In this document: positions 56,346 to 64,000 of the stretch, in pieces
How the letters are laid out: every line of letters starts with the position of its first letter
How positions within the stretch are numbered: the stretch's first letter is position 1
DNA from: Punica granatum
Taxonomy: Eukaryota > Streptophyta > Magnoliopsida > Myrtales > Lythraceae
DNA length: 64,000 nt
Assembly: GCF_007655135.1 (NCBI RefSeq)
Contig: NC_045128.1
Span: 25,080,811-25,144,810 of the forward strand
Reading direction: 5' to 3'
Notes under the pieces: generated by a model
The model's input: the letters and a program-made list of their open reading frames with translations, nothing else
What the model was told of the DNA's origin: nothing
Database searches by the model: none
Made by a program: the position numbers and the translations under genes

Positions 56346-58110
56346 GGGCCACAGCTCGTCTTGCCGTGGGAGAAGGGTGAAGGCCGCAAGTGGCCTGCCT
56401 GCGAAAGCGGGCACGACTCGCCTGTTGTGCGGGGTGGGTGGCCGGGATGGACTCGGCTTCTGGTCACAGCACATCTCGCTATGGAGAAATGAAGACCGCG
56501 GGTGGTCTACCCGCGAAGGTTGGCACGACTCGCCTGTCGTGCGGGGTGGGTGGCCGGGATGGACTCGCCTTCTGGTCATAGCACTTCTCGCTATGGAGAA
56601 ATGAAGACCGCGGGTGGTCTACCCGCGAAGGTTGGCACGACTCGCCTGTCGTGCGGGGTGGGTGGCCGGGATGGACTCGCCTTCTGGTCATAGCACTTCT
56701 CGCTATGGAGAAGTGAAGACCGCGGGTGGTCTACCAGCGAAGGTTGGCACGACTCGCCTGTTGTGCGGGGTGGGTGGCCGGGATGGACTCGGCTTCTGGT
56801 CATAGCACATCTCGCTATGGAGAAGTGAAGACCGCGGGTGGTCTACCAGCGAAGGTTGGCACGACTCGCCTGTCGTGCGGGGTGGGTGGCCGAGATGGAC
56901 TCGGCTTCTGGTCATAGCACATCTCGCTATAGAGAAGTGAAGACCGCGGGTGGTCTACCAGCGAAGGTTGGCACGACTCGCCTGTCGTGCGGGGTGGGTG
57001 GCCGGGTTGGGCTCGGTTTCTGGTCATAGCACATCTCGCTATGGAGAAGTGAAGACCGCGGGTGGTCTACCCGCGAAGGTTGGCACGACTCGCCTGTCGT
57101 GCGGGGTGGGTGGCCGGGATGGACTCGGCTTCTGGTCATAGCACATCTCGCTATGGAGAAGTGAAGACCGCGGGTGGTCTACCCGCGAAGGTTGGCACGA
57201 CTCGCCTGTCGTGCGGGGTGGGTGGCCGGGATGGACTCGGCTTCTGGTCATAGCACATCTCGCTATGGAGAAGTGAAGACCGCGGGTGGTCTACCCGCGA
57301 AGGTTGGCACGACTCGCCTGTCGTGCGGGGTGGGTGGCCGGGATGGACTCGGCTTCTGGTCATAGCACATCTCGCTATGGAGAAGTGAAGACCGCGGGTG
57401 GTCTACCCGCGAAAGTTGGCACGACTCGCCTGTCGTGCGGGGTGGGTGGCCGGGATGGACTCGGCTTCTGGTCATAGCACATCTCGCTATGGAGAAGTGA
57501 AGACCGCGGGTGGTCTACCCTCGAAGGTTGGCACGACTCGCCTATCGTGCGGGGTGGGTGGCCGGGATGGACTCGGCTTCTGGTCATAGCACATCTCGCT
57601 ATGGAGAAGTGAAGACCGCGGGTGGTCTACCCGCGAAGGTTGGCACGACTCGCCTGTCGTGCGGGGTGGGTGGCCGGGATGGACTCGGCTTCTGGTCATA
57701 GCACATCTCGCTATGGAGAAGTGAAGACCGCGGGTGGTCTACCAGCGAAGGTTGGCACGACTCGCCTGTCGTGCGGGGTGGGTGGCCGGGATGGACTCGG
57801 CTTCTGGTCATAGCACATCTCGCTATGGAGAAGTGAAGACCGCGGGTGGTCTACCAGCGAAGGTTGGCACGACTCGCCTGTCGTGCGGGGTGGGTGGCCG
57901 GGATGGACGGCTTCTGGTCATAGCACATCTCGCTATGGAGAAGTGAAGACTGCGGGTGGTCTACCCGCGAAGGTTGGCACGACTCGCCTGTCGTGCGGGG
58001 TGGGTGGCTGGGATGGACGGCTTCTGGTCATAGCACGTCTTGCCATGGAGAGGTGAAAACCGTGGGTGGTCTACCCGCGAAGATTAGCACAACTCGCCTG
58101 TCATGCGGGA
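56346..58110 (-). repeat. Tandem array of about sixteen 112-bp units
   Basis: Units start (plus strand) at TTCTGGTCATAGCAC: 56458, 56570, 56682 and so on every 112 bases to 57802, then 57911 and 58020 (109-base units lacking CTC), with a diverged partial unit before 56458. Inner units are nearly identical; the outermost are diverged. Each unit has three short inverted repeats: ATAGC/GCTAT, CGCGGGT/ACCCGCG with loop GGTCT, and GCACGAC/GTCGTGC with loop TCGCCT. As 112 is not a multiple of three, the open frames in each unit are shadows, not genes. Confidence 0.95.
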
Positions 58111-58581
58111 CATGGTAGTTGCTGTGCAAACATCGGATGCAGGCAATGTATGAGTTTTCAAAAGCTAATGCCGTTGCATTGATTTGATTCAAGTTCCCAG
58201 ATTTACGAAGATGGTTCATTTGAAAAAGGGAACTTAAGCAATAAACTAATGCAATGTCCTAGTTTGTTTGAAAACATGTATGCAGTTCAGAAAAGTAAAG
58301 TATAACTGTATTTGTTACAATGTACATCGCTCTTTGTGAAAAACAGCAAAAGGCCCGCCTAAAGGAAAACTAGGGGCTGACGCAAAGACCGGACTTTGGG
58401 TCGGCTGACGGCATGAAGGCAATTTTGGCCCAGCATGACGGTCCCTGTTTATGCATGGTTTCAGTGTTCTACTGGGAAAACCACTAACTAGGGATGGGGG
58501 CTCCCGATTCAAGGGGATCAATTCCTTGAAATCTAGCGAGGATCTTTGGGGGCCGGTTCGGTGGCAGAGCCCACTAAGTAT
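58111..58581 (-). other. Leader region of element 2 before the array
   Basis: Noncoding sequence between the primer site and the 112-bp array in sense direction. The minus-strand frame 58728-58315 straddles the LTR edge and primer site and is not a gene. Confidence 0.6.
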
Positions 58582-58601
58582 GTCCCCAGTGGAGTCGCCA
58601 A
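58582..58601 (-). other. Primer-binding site of element 2
   Basis: On the minus strand TTGGCGACTCCACTGGGGAC, two bases after the LTR end. This is the kind of site recalled for Tat/Ogre elements, where it pairs with the 3' end of a tRNA-Arg. It marks 58604-63231 as the 5' LTR. Confidence 0.85.
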
Positions 58602-58603
58602 GC

Positions 58604-61600
58604 TGTACGGACCCGAATGTGGACTCTTGTCGGGGCCCGCATTGCTCGTTTTTTGATCGCGCGGCTTGGGAGTGTCCACCTTCCCGTGCGGACGCGTGAC
58701 GGACACGCGTGAGAGAAGGAGTCGCCACTTATCATTTTACGATCCGAAGGTCGAGGGCGGATAAGTTACTCGGGTCTAGGGGTATGGAACACCTAGTTTA
58801 TTGTTAAGGCATTGATCTGTGCGGAACCAGAAAATCTGTGTTCGGGGCTTCATGTTACGTGCGGGTCTATATCCCGCACGCCCTGTCGGTTCTCTGGTTT
58901 GCTAGGCTTGCATGTTTTATTATTTACAGCTTGAATTAAGTTGCACTCGGCTCGCACGTTTTGACACCGGAGATTCGGTGAACTAAACGATGTCGGCGGA
59001 GAAGCCGAGAGAGAGGTAAACCCGTGTATCGGGGAATTGGTTCACAATCTTGTATTACAGTTCATCGAACCATGGAGGTTGCATCCCTGCGTGAACCAGA
59101 ACCGCGAGTTCTTGGATTTACTTGTATCTGGGCAAGCATTAGACCGATTCGATTAATTTGACTCTCGGATTGTTCGCTCACCGATTGGAATTCTTACAGA
59201 ATGAATGTACAAAATAAAATCTTTACAATGCTCTCGAAAACAATAAATACAAATTACAAATGGCCGAATTCCAGTCGACTCACGTTCGGTTATCATTCCA
59301 CTCTAACTCACCGTGAGTTAAGGGAAACACCGAAAAACTGAAATTCAATGGACGCTCTCACTGAATAAGGCGTTGGACCATGTGAGTGATGATTAGGGTG
59401 TTGGACCCTGTGCTCGATGATTAGGACGTTGAACCCCAATATTATTCGGCCTAAGGATCAGGCTCGACCCGCATGGCAAACAGCTGCGGAAAGATAACAA
59501 GCAGCAGGTAAATAACAGACAATGTGTTTGTATTCACCAAATGTACGTGGATTAGAAAGTTTATTAATCCGGGGTATTTTGGCATGCAAATCCTACCCTA
59601 GACAAATAAACGCGTGCCAATGTTTTAGCATTCGGCTTTGGTTTGAGAACCTGACAGTTGGGTGTCCGTAGTCAAGTTTCGTGTGTGTTGATTGCTTTTA
59701 CAATGATTCGGTGTTGTGACACTGAATTACCACTGAATTAACCCAACTTGTATTTTGACTCTAGATTTGGAACCTAGAGTTCCACCTAACCATTTTCTAG
59801 CATTTGGTTAAGTCGAGTGAAATGATTAGTCAGGTAATTGTATTTTCGATACATAATACCCGACTAGCACCCTAAACAATGCTAAGATGACGCCAAATCA
59901 CAAAATGATGTTCTTGCCCTTGATTTGAAAATTTGTTTTCAGAAAAGGGAAACAACACAATATGGATTTGAAAGTATGAGGGTTTTGAAAAGGGCATTAA
60001 CATCGTTTTGTAATTCGTCGACACGAGTTACAAATTAATGTCCAATTCGTGCAAAGTCGTTTAAATTGAATGAATTAACCGTGTGAACGTCCCGATTAAC
60101 CCGTTCGTGGAATTATTGCTTAATGGTTGTGCCGAATGCATTAATTGTGAAATCGATTCGTGACTCGACGACCAAGACGATTCCATAAGGATCGAGAATA
60201 ATTTGGTCGAATGACCGAAACTACCCACGTAACTGAATGGACCCAAGTGAGTCATCGATACTCGAATCCATGCATGCTTTGTTTTGAAAAGACATTTTCA
60301 TGCGATATTGCGACAATAATGTAAATTACAAATTACACGAAAGCCGAGAACGGACTCAAAACAGGAAGAGGAAGCCTCATGCAACCCGTACGAGTCTAAG
60401 AGGCTCTCGGTTACTTCTCCTTGGAGATAGCCGAGAGGTCCATGGCCCGAATGGGGTTCCACGAGGTTTCCCCGTCTCGTTTCGAATCATTTCTCGCATG
60501 CTTAAACGACAAACATGATATATGACACGATTAAACGAAAGTCGGTATTACCATGATTTGAATAACGCATTCGAACATGCAAACATGCACAAACAAGTTA
60601 TTTAAGGAATTGATAAATCAATACCGACTTCATGCATGTAAGAAAACACGAGAAAACTCGGGAATCGAACTTGGATCGGGCTAAGATGGCCGTTCTTAAC
60701 TCGAGGAAAGCAAGCCAAGTCTCGGTTAACTCTTCTTGAGGCAAACCCGAGAGCTCTTTTGCTTATTTCGGGTCGGGAAGGTCTTCCGAGGGTCGATCCA
60801 AATGTTTCCCAACATGCTAACATGTTATATGATGATGAACATGCATAATATAACATGAAAGTGTATAAGAATTAAGTCTTGCAAGTTAAACATGCTTTGT
60901 GCACCATATAACTCCATGAACATGCAATAAATGTAAAAAGCCCTAACTCCTCTAAGTCAAAAGTGATTTACCTAGCCTCGGGATGCGAGGAAAGAGTCGG
61001 GGAAGTGTTCGAGAGTCGGGTGACTCGGTTGAACGCTTGAAAGGGTGCTCGGGTGCAAGGGCATGCACGTTCGGGGAGCTAGGCGCACGGGGGCGCTCGG
61101 GCAGGGACGCGAGGCACACGGGCGGAGCGCTGGAGCCCGCGAGCGTGCGCGCTGGGGCGTTTGGCAGGCGGGCGTGCGCCCGGGCGGGGGTCTGGCGCGC
61201 GGGCACGCGGGCGCGCGGCTGTGAGCGTGGGCGTGCTGCTACGCGTGCGGCGACGAGTGTACTGTTCACCCGAGAGCACGTCCTTCACCCAAAATCACCC
61301 AAATGACCTGAAATGATGAGCAAATGACTTCAAACCAAAAATCTAAGTTCATAAATGAACTCCTTGGGTCCAAAACATGTGGTCCATGGAGTTTGAGAAT
61401 TTTTGAACTTAAGTCGGGATGATGAATATCGATTTCCGACTTAATAACTCAAAGCTTCCTTCGGGTTTTCTTCAGGTTTTCTCTCTTGGTTTTGAAGTGT
61501 TGAAGCTTGCTGGTTTTGCTATGGAGTTTAGAGTTTTTCTTGAGGGAGAAAGCTTGGAGAGAGTGTGCAAGAGGAGAAGTGATTAGGTTAATCACTTTGG

Positions 61601-63231
61601 GGCTATTTATAGGCAAAGCTAATGGGCAATTAAGCAAAGCTAAGCACACTTAAGCCTCCCATTAGCAAATTTCGATTTGATTAAGAAAATATCAAGTCTC
61701 ATCTTCTTCCATTGCATTAATGAAGAAGAGATAAGACATTGATGAGCATTAATGAGCATTGATGAGAAGTTGAGTGTTGTCTTCAACCTCTCCAAGATAT
61801 TTTGGCTAGGAGAGGGCAAGTTGGCATCTTGCATTGAAGAAGAAGAAGAAGCTTCTAGAGCAAAGGGAGACTCATCTTGGGTAGCCCGTGGGTCCCACGA
61901 TCGAAGAGGAGAAACCGGGAAAAAGCTCGGGTCTCGATTGATCCCACATTCGAAGCTCGTGGTTCGAACTGAATGTTGAATTATCGATATACGCAAGGAA
62001 ACCGATTTAATGAGTCCGAGATTGGCATTTTTCGTGAGAAATTGCCAAATGTCTGTATGAGACTCGGAAGCCGGTTTTTCTCCTTTTATGCATTCAGAGC
62101 GGAGTTACCCACTTCTGACAGCATATCTTGTATCTGCATCCCACGTCGGTCATTTTGACATAAATTGTCAAATTACGTGGGCACTTGACCCTTAAGCCGG
62201 TAAATGCAAATATGGAGCCGGAGATGTCCTAGGAAGCCGAAACTGGATTTCTCAAATTGTTTTTTGAGTTTCTTGGGCGATCCGGAGATCACTGTGATCT
62301 CTGTTTGCCGAGATTTGGCCTCTAAGGATATAAAAAGTGCATCTGAGACCCTTAAAGCACTACTCGAGGGGTCTAGATGAGTTGTGTGTTTCATTCCGAC
62401 GATTCCACATTGAGCCTTGAGAAGGCTAGCATTGTGTAAGGTAAGCATCCAGTGTCAAGTTTCCCCAAGAGGACCTCCGGATAGGGATTTCCACTGAAAA
62501 TGGTCTTTTGTGCTCCTTGGAGGTTACTCAGGAAACCGAGAAGGGTTTTGCTGTCTGTTTTGCCCAATTGCGAATGTCCATTGGAGTTTTAAGGGCAATG
62601 TCGTGTGAACTTCGTTTGCCGTAATTCCATTAGACCAGTCTCCGGTTATGCTCTTCTGAAGAGGGGTATGCCCATTTTGTCGCTTGGAAGTCATTCAGGG
62701 TGTCTGTATGGCTTCCAAAAGACAATCTAAAACACCACTCGTGCTCTGTATGATTGTGGGGCATGGCTGCATCTGATATTTGGAATTAACTTTTCTCCGA
62801 GAAACCGGCATTTTTGGACTTCCACTGAAAAGTTGTCTGTATACAGAAAGTTGTTCTGTATAGAGCAGATGATTTGCGAAATGCGTTTGAAGACACTTTT
62901 CATTTGTTTGGCGTTGATGTGGATTTTTGAAGTCTAATATTGGCTATCTTCCGACGGACGAGCGAACTATCGGAAAATAGGATTGTCCATGTAGTACATT
63001 GGAAATGCCGGTTTTGGAGGTTGTTGAGCTCTCTAGCCACTCTGTTACCCTTTGGTGACCCCTGGAGTCCTTCTGTCGCATGCATATGTCATCTGTTCAA
63101 TTTTGCCAACTTGAGGATGAATAGTGATTTCTTGCTCTACCGAGCCGTTTTCTATATTCCTACTCAAGTCATAGTCTGGACCATTGCCGATATTGTTGTT
63201 TGGAATGGTGAGCCAAAATGGGGTGCTGACA
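58604..63231 (-). mobile_element. 5' LTR of element 2 (4628 bp)
   Basis: Direct partner of 42219-46847. Sense start TGTCAGCACCCCATTTTGGC at 63231, sense end CGGGTCCGTACA at 58604. Contains the stem-loop at 62944-62980, a 12-base duplication near 61,236 and an 11-base duplication near 61,470 absent from the 3' LTR. Low-complexity frames at 60952-61306 mirror those at 44570-44912 and are not genes. Confidence 0.95.
62944..62980 (-). other. LTR stem-loop, 5' LTR copy
   Basis: In the sense strand CTATTTTCCGA and TCGGAAGATAG pair over 11 bp with one U-G wobble. The 3' LTR has the Watson-Crick form at the same position. Confidence 0.65.
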
Positions 63232-63236
63232 GGGAT
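63232..63236. other. Target-site duplication of element 2, right copy
   Basis: GGGAT directly after the LTR edge at 63231, matching 42214-42218. Confidence 0.9.
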
Positions 63237-63305
63237 ACTAGAGGGTGTTTGGATAACTAGAGATGAGGATGAAGAAGAGATGAGTGAGGAATTTGTGTCA
63301 GCCAT
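63237..63305 (-). pseudogene. Ty1/copia gag, first 25 codons
   Basis: ATG at 63305 opens MADTNSSLISSSSSSLVIQT and runs into the GGGAT duplication. The frame continues at 42218 in the block IPVKLNGRNYLYW, as gag N-termini of this kind do. A tRNA-Met-type primer site lies about 100 bases upstream. This is the displaced 5' end of the copia element at 38036-42218. Confidence 0.85.
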
Positions 63306-63408
63306 AGAAGGAAAAAAAAAGAAGATATGAACGGGAAGGGCTGTGAGAATGGTCACATATCAGGACCAAGAGAGGCTAAGGATTAGTACGGGTGTTATCC
63401 CGATTTGA

Positions 63409-63421
63409 GGCTTTGATACCA
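63409..63421 (-). other. Copia primer-binding site
   Basis: On the minus strand TGGTATCAAAGCC, the usual plant copia primer site for initiator tRNA-Met, at the expected distance ahead of the gag ATG at 63305. Confidence 0.8.
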
Positions 63422-63640
63422 TAAAGATTAGAGAAGAAATGGCTGAATCCTCACATAATTAGGTGAGGTGAATTTCATTGTAATATATAGTCGTATACAG
63501 TGTTCTGTGAACATAAACTATCTAAACATGACTAAAATACGTAATATATACAGAGTAAGTTATAATGAGCTATAATGACATAAGATATGCTAAGATTTTG
63601 GATAATCGTCTCTATTAGCATCTTACCTTAAAAAAAATAA
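63422..63640 (-). mobile_element. Candidate copia 5' LTR
   Basis: AT-rich about 200 bp immediately upstream of the copia primer site, ending (sense) CTAATCTTTA before TGGTATC. Its outer edge is not clear; TGCTAATAGAGACG near 63,620 (sense) is one candidate start. No 3' partner LTR was found near 37,900. Confidence 0.4.
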
Positions 63641-64000
63641 TATATCGTAAACGAGATGGACAAAAAATAACATAAAAAAATAATATATAATAAATTAGAC
63701 GGGCGAAAACAAAACGAAAGATGGACAAGTTATGAAACCTACAGTTATACTCTATATCGATTTTGGTGAGAGAGAATAAACTAGACAACGTTGTAATAGA
63801 TTAAGAGAGATAATCTAGATTTGTATGTGTCAAACAAATGTATAAATCGAAAGAAAATTTAACAAAATGTGAACAAACCAGATGCTGGCTAAAAGTTAAT
63901 TTTTTTTATTTATAAAAGAGGGTCATGGATCTCGTACAATAAAATAAAAATTCTAATAGCATAAATAGTTTCACAATGAGTATCGAATCTGAAACTTGAT
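63641..64000. other. Flank; no gene recognised
   Basis: AT-rich DNA outside the copia element up to the window end. Nothing supported. Confidence 0.4.

Larger units (their letters stand above)
42219..63231 (-). mobile_element. Element 2: 21-kb nonautonomous gypsy-family element
   Basis: Complete LTR retrotransposon on the minus strand: 5' LTR 63231-58604, PBS 58601-58582, interior, polypurine tract 46861-46848, 3' LTR 46847-42219, flanked by GGGAT on both sides. It contains a later 5.3-kb solo LTR (48305-53570); without that and its extra duplication the element is about 15.7 kb with a 6.5-kb interior. The interior holds a 112-bp tandem array, a minisatellite and the noncoding block of element 1, but no gag, protease, RT, RNase H or integrase text in any frame. 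It must have been mobilised by proteins of a relative. It inserted into a copia gag gene. Confidence 0.93.

Noticed and set aside
56346..58110. Periodic repeats as a CRISPR-like array or a repeat-protein gene (63- and 70-codon frames in each unit)
   Set aside because: Units are head-to-tail without variable spacers, and the 112-base period is not a multiple of three, so the same frame cannot continue. The array lies inside a plant retroelement.

Overview
The window reads as nuclear DNA of a eudicot plant. It has spliced plant genes with GT-AG introns, a plant-specific DUF247 gene, plant LTR retrotransposons of both superfamilies (Ty1/copia and Ty3/gypsy, the latter resembling the Tat/Ogre group), LINE relics carrying an RNase H domain, a MITE family and tRNA-type SINE relics. 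The species cannot be named from sequence alone. Much of the given open-frame material is low-complexity or antisense and is not annotated as genes.

Positions 1-26,700 are the gene-bearing half. A minus-strand inositol transporter gene (INT1-like) has its first three coding exons at 3091-1671, and the rest is not found in the window. A three-exon gene for ribosomal protein uS10/RPS20 lies at 15419-16025; its spliced frame is intact but the protein is divergent. A plant gene for a 427-residue serine-rich protein of unknown function (24483-25766) appears to have a 5'UTR exon near 22,200, a 2.2-kb leader intron, two E2F-like sites and telo-boxes. Between these genes lie a copia 3' relic followed by a tRNA-Met primer site, a probable gypsy LTR relic, two LINE 3' fragments, three copies of one MITE family, a SINE, and AT-rich DNA.

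Positions 26,568-36,873 hold a DUF247 pseudogene (minus strand). Its C-terminal membrane tail (26568-26714) is separated from its body (35787-36873) by about 9 kb of gypsy-type material (element 1, plus strand). Element 1 has a broken gag, no pol, a long noncoding block, a minisatellite, a polypurine tract and a 2.6-kb 3' LTR.

Positions 37,950-63,640 are a nest of insertions. The outermost is a minus-strand copia element. Its gag is split near codon 25 by element 2, a 21-kb minus-strand gypsy-family element (42219-63231) flanked by a perfect GGGAT duplication, with 4.63-kb LTRs, a PBS and a PPT. Element 2 has no recognisable gag or pol. Its interior holds sixteen 112-bp tandem repeats rich in hairpins, a minisatellite, and a noncoding block shared with element 1. 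Inside that block sits a solo LTR of the same family in the opposite orientation (48305-53570), flanked by a perfect GTGTA duplication.

The most unusual content is the coding-free element family itself: hairpin-rich tandem repeats where coding sequence would be expected, and hairpins whose paired bases co-vary between copies. Most structural claims rest on sequence comparisons within the window. Lineage names rest on family knowledge.
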